This document shows positions 37,780-51,303 of a stretch of DNA of 64,000 bases, in pieces; within the stretch, counting starts at the first letter, position 1; every line of letters begins with the position of its first letter. Source of the stretch: Antitrichia curtipendula (Eukaryota > Streptophyta > Bryopsida > Hypnales > Leucodontaceae); contig OX579634.1 of assembly GCA_951230915.1 (NCBI GenBank), positions 12,984,725-13,048,724 on the forward strand. Reading direction: 5' to 3'. The translations under genes and the position numbers were made by a program. The notes under the pieces were generated by a model. It did not search any database. It was not told where the DNA came from and was given only the letters and a program-made list of their open reading frames with translations.

Positions 37780-39051
37780 ATGTTGTCTCACAAGGCGGAC
37801 TCGAAGTGGGGCGTGAACAACATGAGCAAGGTGTTAGCTCTAGCGCTTCTCCTCGTGATGTCCCTCCACATCCTCACATGGAACGGACGCCGAGGTCTCA
37901 TGCACCTGCCATGCCCAATTGAGTTCAAAAATTCGGAAAACCAGATTCCGGTGTTGCAAACGAAGCCTGAAGCAGGACCTGAAGCTGCTCCAGCAACTCA
38001 GCCACCGAATTCTTACTTCCCAGACTTCGACTCCGACATTTGGCATTGCAGACAACACCACGTGGACGTCTCCTCCTACACAGACTGGCTTACCGGAAAC
38101 TACAGCGACGCCCAATCCCTCTGCGCCGCGCATCGCCAGTCGAAGCTCCCTCTACCCACCGGTCCTCCCCGCATCGCCTTCCTCTTCCTCACACGAGGTC
38201 CCATCCCCCTGGAGCCCGTCTGGCGCAAGTTCTTCTCCGGCCATGAATCCCAATTTTCCATTTACGTCCACGCCCACGACGCGGAATACACCTTCCCGAC
38301 AGAATCTCTATTCCACAACCGAACCATCCCTAGTAAACGCATTCAGAAGTTCGAAACCTCGCTTCCCGAAGCAGTACGCCGCCTGCTTGCGTACGCGCTT
38401 CTGGATGCGACCGTCCCGAACGCCTGGTTCCACCTCGCCTGCGATGCTAGCGTTCCCATCCGAGGATTCGACTACGTCTACAATTACATCACAAACAGCA
38501 ACCAGAGCTTTGTGGAGGCTTTTTACCCGACTTCGCCGTGGTGGCGGTCGAATTGGAAAGCGAATAGCACTATGGTCGTCCCTGACAAATATATGCGCAA
38601 AGGGGAGTTTTGGGTGACGCTTCATCGGCGTCACGCCGGGGTTGTCGTCGGGGATCAGTACGTGTTCCCGAGGTTTCAGCATAACTGGTTCCAGTGGGGG
38701 TTTTCATCTGAGGTTTATATTCCGACGCTGATGACAGTGGCGGATCCTGAGGGGATTGCGCATCACTCGCTGGTGCATGTGAACTGGTTGAATCATACTG
38801 AAGGCTCCAGCTCGCCGGTGACGTATAATCATACTATGGTGACGCCACGGGCGATACGAGAGATGCAGAAGCTTACAGACAATAAGTACGGATTCTATCA
38901 GATTGATAAGAAATGGGACGACGACACGGAGAAGAGCTGTGTGTACAACGGAGTGCCAGAGTCGCCGTGCTTTCTGTTTTCGAGGAAGTTCGTGCGGGAT
39001 GAGAGAGTGGCCGCGAGTTTGCTGAAATTGGCTCCAGTTTTAGGGTACTAG
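37780..39051 (+). CDS. GT14 (core-2/I-branching, BC10-like) glycosyltransferase
   Basis: This is a plant family-14 glycosyltransferase, a type II Golgi enzyme thought to add sugars to cell-wall glycoproteins or polysaccharides. The exact donor and acceptor are unknown. The single exon encodes 423 residues. A short cytoplasmic tail precedes a membrane anchor at about residues 16-33, then a Pro/Ala-rich stem to about 125. The Branch domain starts at RIAFLFLTRGPIP (131). It continues through LACDASVPI (219-227), SPWWRSNW (252-259), KGEFWVTLHRRHAGVVV (274-290) and the EVYIPTL region (311-317). The C-terminus CFLFSRKF is also typical. Five or more N-glycosylation sequons are present. A second in-frame ATG at codon 15 also precedes the anchor. 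I chose the first ATG because it gives the longest frame and follows an A-rich context. The absence of introns is notable beside intron-rich neighbours. Confidence 0.88.
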   Translation: MLSHKADSKWGVNNMSKVLALALLLVMSLHILTWNGRRGLMHLPCPIEFKNSENQIPVLQTKPEAGPEAAPATQPPNSYFPDFDSDIWHCRQHHVDVSSYTDWLTGNYSDAQSLCAAHRQSKLPLPTGPPRIAFLFLTRGPIPLEPVWRKFFSGHESQFSIYVHAHDAEYTFPTESLFHNRTIPSKRIQKFETSLPEAVRRLLAYALLDATVPNAWFHLACDASVPIRGFDYVYNYITNSNQSFVEAFYPTSPWWRSNWKANSTMVVPDKYMRKGEFWVTLHRRHAGVVVGDQYVFPRFQHNWFQWGFSSEVYIPTLMTVADPEGIAHHSLVHVNWLNHTEGSSSPVTYNHTMVTPRAIREMQKLTDNKYGFYQIDKKWDDDTEKSCVYNGVPESPCFLFSRKFVRDERVAASLLKLAPVLGY

Positions 39052-41968
39052 TGCGACCGGCTTAAATTTCTGCATGTGTATTCTGTGATGTATGGCTTAG
39101 AGAACTGGTGGGCGGTTTGAGAAGGTTTAGGGTTTAGGCCAAGCATGTGATTGTAGACAGTAAAACCTCATTTTGTGGTCGCTGGGAGGGTTTGCATACA
39201 CTCAATCCACTGTAATCTTACTACTTGGAACGGATATTTTGCTAAAATGGCAGTATTCCATGAACTGGGCACTTTTTAGGTTTAGACCGTGCGGTCTGAA
39301 ATGTATACCAGCCCTAGAAAATGAATGAAAAAACGGCATAGGAATTATGCCATTTTAACGAAATATCTTATTTGGGCTTTCAACTTTCGCTACGATAGAG
39401 TTTGAATGTGGGGGAAGTGCACCAATAGAGGCAGGAAGGAAGCAGGTATTCTAAGAGGTCATTTAGGAGAAGCACGTCCTAAGAAAGAGTTTGAGTGGAA
39501 GCATTTAGAATCTGCTAGTTCAATCTTCTTTGATTGTGTTTGGCAAACTAGGAAAGTGACTTTTGTTGATAGAGGTGTAGGACATTCATTTCTAGTTTGC
39601 AGCAATTGTATGTTATACCCACTTGTAAAGTAATGAGGTAAGGTAGAGGCCTACAAAACAACAAGGGATCTTAAATGGATCAAATGGATCCATTGTCATA
39701 AAGTAGGATGAAAATGCATGTCAATTGTACATGCCTTAACTTTTTGCAATCTGATATAAGACATGAACAATAGACTTGCGCTTATGATCTTGAATAATCA
39801 CCTTGTATACATTCCAACCATTTAAGAACTCTAATTGGTTTTAAATGCTGCTACTTTAGTGACATGAACATGATATACGTTGTTTCACATTAATACCATT
39901 CTTTTACACAAATTGCAAAAAGGGCATTATCTTTACATTTACTTATAAAGTGCCAAAATGAAAATATAAATTGTTATAGTGGTACTTCAAATTTCAGCAT
40001 TCATCCACATATTAGATAGAAAATATCACAATAGCATATATCAAATGTACACAATTATATTTTCATCCAAAATCTGGAAATTTCATCTAAGATTTTCTAT
40101 TAAAATGAAGTTTTCTATCAAAAGACTCCATGGCGTGATGCCATTTTCTAACCAAATTACTTTTTACTCATGCAATCTAGTACAATAATGTAAACAAACA
40201 AACCAGGTTGGAAGACTAGTAGTTTGAAAGCCATCTTTGTGTAAATTTATGTAGAACTATAATAGCGATGTGTCGAAAAGACAATAAAATCTGGTGAGGC
40301 ATGCCTTAAAATCAAAGATGCAAAACAACGTTGGTTGTTATCTTTGATTGTATCAATATCTTGTATGAAGATTCCCCTTGAAAGGAGAAAAAGGAATGTC
40401 AGTTTTGTATCCTTCACGATGATCCTCAATGGTCATAGAATGACCATACAAGTAGTAAGAATAAGAATAATAATAGATTTGTAAAGAATACATATGGATC
40501 ATTAGATTGAGAACAAAAGTATTTGTCATACATGAATGTAATTGCTTGCTAGGTAAAGCAAGAGCTTATTTCTTGTTTTCAAGAGCAGAAGTGGATGAAT
40601 TATGTCGATCATCATGATTTATGTCCACTTGAAGTAGAGATTTTGTAACATGTAGATGATTTGAATTGCCTACTTATGTGACATGATATATTCATCAACT
40701 TCAAGTCACTGACAAATTGCATGCTAATTTTAAAAAGAGGTCAATTATCACACTAAACTGATATTAACCTGATGCAATAACAATGTCAAATCCACCAATT
40801 TAGAATATATCATTTGTACAATTGGAAATAAAATTCTAAAACTAAACTTCAATGTAAAAGTAGGCTTTCAAGTGCACGGACAATACACATTCTTAAGGGT
40901 TAATCTAGAATCTGTACACATTGGAAATACACTACATCTATTGAAAAAACAATTTTGCATCTACTAGCTTTTTGAAGCATTTGTACTTTGGAAGGATAGT
41001 CTCACTATAGATATTGGATGACTTAATATAACATAATTCTATCTTAACCTTGAACCACCCCTATTTAAAATTGTGTTAATCTTTCGGTCAACATTGTAAG
41101 TCTTTTTATTGGCTTTGTCCTTTGGGAAGAGATTGTGGTATCAACTCCAATTTTTGACTCCTATCTACAACCTCATTCAACAACAACACTCATACAAAAT
41201 CCTACCTACAACTGCATTCAAAAACTGCATTCACACTACACGTGATTAGGATTTGCTTGCAATGGGGATGTGAGGTCCCATTGCTCAATAAACTGATATT
41301 GTTATTTACCTATAGATATAGTTGTTCACCTAAGACACCACCTCACGGATACACTACTCTTGTTCTCAATGGATTTAGGAAGGCCAATGTTGTTGTCTAC
41401 CTATTTTGCAAGGCATGCCTAATTACATTTTAGTATCTCCGGAACTTGAGTTGACTCATCTTGGAAACACTTCTTAAGCCTACGTGCTCAACTGACAAAT
41501 TTTTTGATTGTTGCATGATTGCGGACAACATTTTTTAGCAGAAATTTCTTTTCTCTCAAAAAGAACTAAAGAAAAAAGACGAAAATTGGATTGTCTGTCA
41601 ATATTTATATTCAAAATTAAGATCACTATCATCATAAAGAAATTATAAGAGAAACAACATAAAAAAGTTTAGAATTGGCCTAATGTTGAAGAACTTACTA
41701 TTTGGGGAAAGCATTGGTGTTCTAGTTACTAGATCTTATGCATTTTTTCACAAATCAATAGAAACCACAATTTTGACCAATAAAAACAAAAAAAGCAAAT
41801 GCTAAATATGGAAATTGTACTTTTGGTGAACTTTTAAAGTTATACCTTCAAAATTCATTTGAAGAGAATCTAAAATTAGTTTTAGAATTTCTACCATACA
41901 AATACTTCCTACTTTTCATGCTTTAAATGATCTTCATTGACGCAAAAAAATTATAGAACTCACAGTTT
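39052..41968. other. AT-rich spacer, no gene seen
   Basis: The GT14 3' UTR lies at the left, followed by AT-rich sequence. An open frame at 39406-39633 and others farther right are short and unrecognised. A 28-bp block at 41452-41479 is repeated exactly at 42081-42108. Confidence 0.5.
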
Positions 41969-42108
41969 ATAACTGGTTTGAGTTTTGTCTAAACCACTTG
42001 GGATTTTAGAACTAACATTTCATAACTGGTTTGAGTTTTGTCTAAACCACTTGGGATTTTAGGGGTTAAGCTTGCTGAAATGACTCATCTTGGAAACACT
42101 TCTTAAGC
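41452..42108. repeat. 28-bp direct repeats 629 bp apart
   Basis: TGACTCATCTTGGAAACACT and the following TCTTAAGC are identical at 41452-41479 and 42081-42108. A shorter third start (TTGACTCATCTGGAAAA) follows near 42118. The repeats enclose AT-rich sequence that may have been inserted or duplicated. Confidence 0.6.
41969..42062. repeat. Tandem pair, 53-bp period
   Basis: A 41-bp block beginning ATAACTGGTTTGAG at 41969 recurs at 42022 with no visible change. Confidence 0.75.
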
Positions 42109-42299
42109 TTGCGGAGTTGACTCATCTGGAAAACCGTTCGAAAGTTTGCAACTGCAACCGACCAGTTGAGAGCTAGAATGCCACACAAAGTATAAACACT
42201 CTGCTCTGCAACGATTCTAAAGGCTCCCAAGGACACATAGAAAAGGAAACCAATTACCAAAACAGAATGTGCCACATGCCCCAAACACAAGGCTGAGAT

Positions 42300-43304
42300 A
42301 GCAGGGGAAATGAGCCCAAGTAAGAAAAAAAATTAAGCCTTCACTTGCATAACGTTACAGAAAACTGACATCATTACAAAAAACAAATATTGTGCGTAAG
42401 GCAGGTTTTCCACGTAAAATAAAATTATCACGCAAAGTTTACGTACATCTCCTCCAAAGTACTTGGGGTACGGATGAGAGAGTCAATGCTTCACTCTCAC
42501 TCATAGGCCTACCAGAAGGCGCCGGTGCTCATAAGGCGTCCATACAAATAACGCACAAGGGTTGCACGTCTCAAATCTTTTTGACAACAATCAAAGTACG
42601 CCGAGCAGAGGCCCGTAGTACGAAAGAAACTGATACAGGAACCGTCCGCACCAATAATCGCCAAAGTCCCCTTCAGTGTGCAAGAATGTATTGCGAAATG
42701 TTCTGAATGCATCGACGAAGTACCAGTGCCGCACACACGTGATGACCGTGCTGGCGTACGAAAGAGAACGGCAGACCGTGGGCTCAGAGGGACCTCTCCC
42801 GAGTCTCGTCTGCATAATGGTGTCTTGATATCATTCCGTGTACAAACTTGATTTGCCATTCTCACATTCCTAATTCAGTGGGCTACGGCTGCGCTGCTCG
42901 CAGGGCATTGCTGCGGTCAGCTGCGGTCAGCTGTTCATCGTTCAAATTATGAACGCATCCCGATTTGGACCATGACGTACCTCTACATTCTGAGATAGCT
43001 TCTCCAGAGTCGCATACAATCCGATTCTTACCCCAACCGAAGATTCATGCACACATGCACCAACAACACACGTGATTGCCCACGATAGACATAGCGTACC
43101 GATTCGCAGACACATCGGTTCAAGTGGACTACGCGCCCACAAATTTTATAGAGGTAATCAATGAAAAATTGGATAAGTTGTAACCTATGACATTCAGTCT
43201 CTTCCATTGCTGTACACAAATCCGCTTGCCCATTTTCCAGGACACTCTCCTCTAAAAGGCGAAGAGTGAAAGAGTTGACACCACCTCTATCGATGTTACA
43301 TGAA
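42300..43304 (-). other. Likely eIF4G 3' UTR and downstream region
   Basis: Composition rises sharply in GC from about 42400, matching the gene to the right rather than the AT-rich spacer. No frame here extends the eIF4G protein after its stop at 43305-43307. I read this as 3' UTR and flank. Confidence 0.4.
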
Positions 43305-46300
43305 TCAATCTTCTTCATCCTCTACTTCTTCCGGAGCCTCGGCTAACCACGACAACCACTTGCCCACCTCCCTGATGGCCTGCTCAATCCACAAACACCA
43401 AACCCAAGTTTCTCAGCACCCGCATCCTCCCATTGCAGAAACGGCAAGCCCACAGAAACCCCCTCCCCTCCCCCGCACTCCAATAGCAACAACAACTAGT
43501 AATGCCCGTGCTGTGGCTTGCATATGTACTTCCCACCTCAGGACCTCCACCATAACGGATCACAGCTTGCACACAAACGGTGGATGTACCCAGAAATAAC
43601 CAAAGAAACCCCTTAATGGTTAGGACCAAACTCATTCATACGTCTCTCAAGCCCTCAAAAGTCAAGGACAGTGCGAATTCACCTTGTCTCTTCCTGGTGT
43701 GGAATCGTTAACGTCATCTTGCCAAGTGAAGTACGCCCTCTCGGAGATTACCTGACCAAACACACCACACAATCCACTCATACATCAAAGTCTGAAAAAG
43801 ACAAATATAACGAGGAGCATTGGGTTACGAGAAGAACAACAAACAACGAACCCGAAACCGCTACGCAGGCAGAGGCTGAAATCATAAGAGGGAACACCCG
43901 CAGAGTAAAAAACTTGTGCACACGCGGACACATCTAGATAAGCGAACTCTAAGACATCAGGTCGGACCAAAGACCCCAGACACTCCAGACACTCCAGACA
44001 CCAGCTCAAAATCATGAGGCCTGCATCTCAAAACTTCTAGACCCCTACACGCCCAAAACCTAATTTGGTCGAAAAATCCCATTAAAAAACCAGATAAGAG
44101 CACACAAATCGTCTGAGCTCCGCGAAGACTCACAAAGAAACAAAAATAACGTGTCGGACATGCGCCCCCTGAAGCAATGATAAACACGATCTCCACTAAC
44201 AACGACGAGACCATGCAACGATGGCGAGTAGGAGCTCATGTACCTCTTCCCTGTAAAAGTTGTCAAATAACTTGTGCATCAGACCTTGCGGATGGCCATA
44301 CTCGTTGGCAAATAATTGGACTGCAATGATATCTGCACGCACACAGTATTCTCGTAAGAACCCGCACCCGCACGCACGGGTGAGGCCAAATGCCACCCCA
44401 CCCCCGCTGAGGCGAGCAGCACGGCTGCCATGGGCACCATGTGCAGGGATAAACATGGTTCAGCAGAGGCTACCCAGGACAAAGCCATTCAAACGAACGG
44501 GTTCCACTCCAACTGCTGCAAAGGACTGGTTCGGCCCTCCTACGACCCGATCCCGGGTGCAGACCGTGACACTGGACAACCCCGCTCATTCAACTCGCCC
44601 CCACGAAAACACTAAACCCAAGGAAGCTAAAAGGCAGAGGAATCTCACATTGCAGTTGATTGGCCGAAGATGCTTTACCCTGTCCAGAAGCGCACTTCTT
44701 CAACAGGGGCGCATAGGTCTTCGTGTCCACCTTCACACTAGATTGCTGCGGGACAACAAACCAACAACACAATCAGATCGACCACCATGCACCGCCAAGT
44801 CCAAGTGTGCACAACAGTATGACTAGATCGTCCTGCAGATCCGTACTCCAGCACCGCATCGCACCCCTTCGTTCCATCCGGACCGCAATACTAAACTTTC
44901 AAGACCAAACGCCACAAACATTAAAAAAAAAAACCAAAAAACTACATCTTGGCATTCACGTGCCAAAGTGGAAACCCTCAATCACTCACTCTCGACCCTC
45001 GTGCATCTCTAATAACCCCCTGCAGCTTGCAACACAAAACACAGGCACAAGACCAACCCCGCAGACGAAACAGAAACTCGCCCACGTACCGTAAAATCAG
45101 CTGAGAGGGGCTCCGCCACCGCATGTCTCAAAACTTGCGTCATGATCATTCGTAAGAACGAAGGGTCCCACGAGCCGCTAGGGACATTTTTCTGACAGGA
45201 AAACAAAACAATACAAAAGGAATGAGCAGACACCCCGCTCCACCGTCACCTCACTACATGACTCAGATCTAGCTCTTGCAAGGCGCTCACAGTATGCAAC
45301 TGCTGAAAATCCACAAATACAGACCAAACGACCAATAACTACTCCCCGAATAATCGTCTACGACACTCTGCACGACTCGGCAACTCCGATACCAAACGAA
45401 GGAGGGTGGGTCCAGTCCAATTACCTCGATCCACTTCACAAGATCCAGTACGGGCTCTTTCCTGTCAAGCGAGTCTCTAACGTGAGTCTCTACAGGTAAC
45501 ATCTGGTAAAAAAACAAAAGAGAGTGAAAAGATCAGCTCCATGGTATCCAAGACGGAATCAACCAGATCACTCGTTCACTTACACCGCGGCCCTCATCAA
45601 ACAAAACATGGCCCTACTCTAGCACCCCTCGCTGTCCCAAAGTAAAGACAAACCAGGTGTTTGCGACAAACAGGGGCAGCGTTTATCCCACCGGATGCAG
45701 CTTCTGCAAGTTCTTCGTCGTCAGAAACGCCTCAAGCTTCGCACTCCGGTTCTTCTCCGAAGGGGACACAAAGTTCTCCACGTCCAGATCGGAACTCTTG
45801 TAAGCGCCCAACATCTGCTCTTCGCCCTTCTCTTTCCGGTACGTGTCCAGCACGGAGCCTACAATGCGCAACGCAAGCCCCTCCTCCCGAACTTCTCCGG
45901 GACTTTCACCAGCCGCTTCTAATAAGTTGCCTATTTCCAATAAAGTAAATACCCCAACCGAAACTAATCTACCTAACAGGAGTCCCAAAAATTCGGGGGC
46001 CTTGGGGACGTCCACCACTGTGTCTACGAATCTTGACAGCAAAAGTTCCATCCTGCGCCCCAAACAGGAAACGGCAACGGCAACGTCACATCCAGACCGC
46101 GCGTCTCAAATCAACATCATCAAGCATACAAAACGAATAAGCACCCATGAAAAACAAAGCGAGAGGGCTATCCCCAAGCGACCCAGGAAAAAATCGTACC
46201 CCTTCTCCAGCTGATCGTGAGACAAAAGAGGAGGCTCGTTTCTGTGCAGATGTACAAGTAACTTTACAAGCAGGTCTCTTTCCCTGTCTTTCTTCTCAAG

Positions 46301-49300
46301 AGACTCCGATACCCATGCGCACACCATATCAGAGTGGTGGTTGGAAGCACCCAACTCCTCCACGCACAGTGCAGCTTCCTTCAAGTCCGTCACACTGCAT
46401 GACCCCCAGTTCAACACGCCTTTTCAATACCCACGACCCGGACGAATATTTCACCCACTATAACATTCAAAATCGTCCGACTGACTTCGCTATCAGCTGT
46501 GCGTCCAGGTCTGCACAACACAATCACGCAACAGACACAGACTACTTCTACCGAAGACGATACCTCAAACAGCTCCCTCATTAGCGTCGACCCCAATATG
46601 GGTTCGTCTCCCAAACCCCTGCATATTCCTAAACTAAGTGGCTAGTCCGCACACACTGTCGCCAACAAACAACTCACCTGTAGTATTCATTTAAAGTCGA
46701 TTCCCACTTCTTCCTAAGCTCGTCTCCGCTCAAAAGGGGCGGGGCGGTGGATGGACGAGGGGACACCAAAGGTGGCGTCGACTCGTTTCGCAGCGCTTGA
46801 TAAGTGCTGGGAGACGCAGTCGATGCGGTAGACCGATCAGACACTCTCTGCTGTTCCGGCGTGCTTCGCGAGTCTCGCACACCCGGGCTCACCCGGTCGG
46901 CTCCCATCGGTCTGTCCAGGAGCGGCCTCTCCGCCGATCGAGGCCTCTCTGCGCTAGACGGTCGCATCGGAAGTTCGCCCCCGAAATGCGATCTCTCTTG
47001 ACCGAAACCCAAGACAGGGCCCGAACTCAACCGACGCATCTCGGCGCCCGACATCATGGGCGCCGCATCCGACAGCGCACTCCGCCCGCTACTCAACGGT
47101 TGCTGTCGTACACCCACCCGACCCAGTCCGCCTTGGGGGCCCAGAGTGATGCTGCCTTCGTCACCACCTCTTTGAGAAAGCGGCATTGGCACCGGTCGAA
47201 CATCCATCAAAAGCGATCGATCCTCCATCCTCACGTCCTGCACGAAACTACCTCCACCGCGCATCCCCGCTTGCGGAGAAGGCGCCCTTCGCATACTATT
47301 CATTGGTGGTCCTGCACACCAAACATTCGCACAACGTCACTCCACTCTGCTTTGCTAAGGTTTGCTTCACTTCACACGACACGACCGACAAAGAAAGACC
47401 ACGTGCAGGTCTCCAAAACGTGGATGACACCAGCCCCCAGATAGGACCGTTCCTAGAACGTCTACATCGAATTCCAATCACATGCTTGCAACGGATCGGG
47501 ATGCACAGAAAGGACGACCGTAATCCGAAGATCCCGCCAACACATTCAAACCGACTACGCAACATCGCACACCACGTCCAGTTCCGAACCTTCCCATTTA
47601 ACCATCCGACAGCATAGTCTCCCAAATGCAAAAAGGCAACAGAACGATCGGCGAAAAGGTACCCATTGCAACATGCGTCAAGATCACCGGAGGAAACAAT
47701 CCCAGAGGCATCGGAGGCTTACCGGCTCCCATCGGACCGGGAGAATACATGGGAGATGGAGGACCTCGCATGCCAAACTCGGGACCGGCTCCCATCCTTC
47801 CCCGAGACGACCCTCCCCCCATGCTGGGGCCGCGTCCCAAGCGATCTGCCCCACGCGCAGCTTGCTGCCGTTCTTGGACGGCATCTCGGTGCACCTCGTC
47901 GATCTTCTTGGGGCCGTCCACCTTCCTTCTCTCCTGCCAGTCGTTTCTACGGAGTTCGATGCAATCCTTCAACATAAATCGCAGACGGGACGAAAGCTTC
48001 ATGTTGTTCGACAGGGATTCCATCCGCCGGAAGTAGGCATCGATGTGCACTTTGGCTTTCAAATGATCGATGATCCGCCCGATGGTGCTCATCAACTTGC
48101 ACAACGCCTCCACATCTTCCTCGTCGGGATTCTGGTATTCACCCAGCAACTTCTTGATGCATTCGTGCATGATCCTCTCCGTCAGCATGCTCTTCTTGTA
48201 AAGCTCACCGATGAAACGGATGTTTCCTAACATCCTCCTCCGCGCCTTCAGACGTTTCTCCTCCCGCTCTTCTGCTGTCATCTTCACTTCCACGTGCTCT
48301 TCCTCATCCTTCTCCGCTTCCTCTTGTTCCCTTTCCCCCCGCTCAAATTCCTCCTGGCACTTGTTCAACAAAACGCGCTTGAAAGTGATCTTCTCGTCGT
48401 TCTCCGTGAACTCCGGCAAGTCAGCAGCAAGCTTCACGCAGAATTGCGCATACATCTCACAAAACGTTGGCTCCATCAGCGCTTTGTCGAAGATCTGCGA
48501 TATCACGGCCGTCAGCGTCGTGGCGGAGTCGATGTTCGCTTCCTGAACCTGAACGAACAGTTTGTCGAAATTCTGCGGCGTCAGCTTGTTCAAGATCCCC
48601 TTGACCAGCCTCTGCTTCGCTTGCTCCTCGTCGGACACCTTACCCACCTCGTACCTACTCTCCGCCTTGTGAATGGCAGGGAGAGGAGTTCGCGGGGACG
48701 GAATCAGACCGGGACCCTTTCCGCCGGCCATGGGTTGTCGGAGCCACCGATCCCCATCCACACCGTTCGGACTGCGACCAGGAGGACCCGGCGTCATGAA
48801 ATGGGGCAGCGGCGCGTTCCCGGGACCCCGTGGAATCAAACCAGGAAATCCACCTTGGCTCATTTGGCCAGGCCATTGCTGCGGCACCTGGGTGATCAAA
48901 CCCGGTTGCATGCCCTGACCGGGACGGAAACCACCTTGCATGGACATGTCCATGCGCGCATCCCCAGGCTGGTTCCTTCCCGGGGAAGGAACCAGACCCG
49001 GTTGTCTGATCCAACGATCCTCCTCGGCTCCCTGCTGCATGCTGCCTCCTCTCCGGTCTCCTCGTTGTCCCCCGCCACTGGCCTGCCGGTCCAGATTCCG
49101 CGCAGGGCTCGTCAGGCCTTCCACACCCAATCGGTCTCGGTCCAAGAGCAACAGTTCCGCGATATCGTGCCGGATTTCGAAGCTTACAGGAAACTCCCTA
49201 TTCTGGTCCCTGAAGGTGATTAGAAAATCACGGGTGTATTTTCGATCACCGCCATCCACGGGATGAACAATCGATATACTTGGCGTTGGCAGCTCCGCAG

Positions 49301-51260
49301 CATCTTCCCAGTCATCCACTTCCTTCGGTAAAGACTTGTCCAGTGTCGCAACAGGGTCCCTAACATCGCTGCCCGAAGAACCCATCCCAGAGACCTCCGT
49401 TCGCTTCACCTCCACGGACTTCTTCTCTTCGGGAACCTTGTACGCGTTGTACAGATCGGCCGTGTTACCCGCGGCATCGGCTCGCGCGAGAAACTCCTTC
49501 TTCTTCTTCTTCTTGTTGATAACCACTTTCACACCCTCCTGACCAGAATTCGGGTACCCGACGATTCGAGCTTCCACTGCATCCGTTTCGCTCTCCAACG
49601 TCTGCACAACCTCGCTCACTTCCGTAGTCGAAATGCCAGAAGTGCTGCTCAACAAGGAAGGAATCTCCACGTCGGATTCCGATTCGGAGACCACGGACGT
49701 AGCGTTCGCCTCAGATTTATAAGAATTGCTGGCAGTGGATTCCGCGTGTTCCAACGGTCTCACTTTCACCTCCTCCTTTTCAATCGAAACCACTGCGCTC
49801 TCCACCGGGCCCGATAAATCGACAACGCTGGGACCCTCCTGATCCAGTACTCCAGCCGTCGAAGAGTCCGACTGCGAACCATTCTCCGCCGAAACAAACT
49901 CCACAGCCTTCGGAACCTCCTCGCCGGAGACGGACGGAACAGCCGCAGACTCCTCGGGCGGAAACACCCGCTTCTCCTCGGACGCAGACGCGTCCAAGTC
50001 CGGATGCGAAGGACTTCCAAGAATCATTCCAGGGGAAGGATCGCTCCGGACAATCGGTTCCTCCGACGCGTCAGTCACCTCCACTGCTTGCACATCGGCG
50101 GACGAGATACTGGACTCCTCCAACGCCGCTGCTTCGATCCCTACAGATTCCTTACTGATACCACCTGCCGTGTGCCCCTCGGGTACCGGAGTCAACGACT
50201 CCAGCGACTCTGTCACTGCGCGGGTGTCTTCGACCATGGATGGCTCTTCCTCTACGCCCGAAACAGGAAAAGCCACGCCTTCCACGGTTTTGTCGGCTGC
50301 TGCGTCATCCCCAGACTCCGATGCTCGGAGACTGACCGGCTCAACAACCTCGGCATTCTTCTCAACAATCTCAGACACGGTAGATTCGGGCTCCCGCAAG
50401 ACTTCACTGTCGTGAACCGGCACGGCCTTCCAAGGTTTTGGATCCGATGGAACGGTGTCACGCTCCACCTCGACATCCTCGGCCTCATGTCCAAGGCTCG
50501 AGCTAGCTGAAGTCGACTTTACAGAAAGGCTTACGTCTTCCGCAACGACCTCTTCCGAAGCCCTCCGCTCTTCTGCCGCAGGCTCTGCGGGTTCGTCCTT
50601 CGCAAGCAAGGAAGAAAGACCAGTCGATCCAGAGGACCCGTCTGAAATCACCACGGAAGTATCTGTTTTCAAAGAGCTTTCCGACTCCAAAGACCTTCCT
50701 TCCTTTCCGCGGCCTGGGAGGCTCTGCACAGCACCGAACTCGCTCTCCTCTTTGGAGGCACCAATCCCTCCAGCCGCTTCAGACGACGCGTTCTCCGAAC
50801 TCGTATCTGAGAAAGGACGTCTAGGTGTAAGGACCCCGGAAAACAAAACTGCACACAAAATCATTCTACGGCGTCGCCAAGGGCCCTGCAACGACCCGCT
50901 AGACTGCGCGTCAAAGGTGAAAGAAGAACCAGACTCCACGTGATACAAGTCTCAAACATCCACATGCACTCGACCTAGAATCACGCCACTGCCCTCACGG
51001 AACCCATGCATACCTGGATGAGACAGTTTGCTACCAGCTTTCGTACTGCCTGGCTTCGACTCTTCCGCCTTCCTCACGGGCGCATACACAGCACTGCTGC
51101 CATGCGCTCCAGATTGAGTCCTTTGCAAGCCTGGTTTGTGGCTGCCAGGAACACCTGAACCTGACAAGTGAGTCTTATCCATCAGGCTCGGCCCACCCGC
51201 GGCAACCACCTGGTCTGCATTCTTCTCACTTTCAAAGCCTTGATAACTTGCTGGATGGGC

Positions 51261-51303
<43 letters not shown>

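Noticed and set aside
47626..50943. Long frames antisense to eIF4G exons, up to 309 codons
   Set aside because: These are shadows of the real exons caused by their GC content and repeats. They share no conserved protein sequence.
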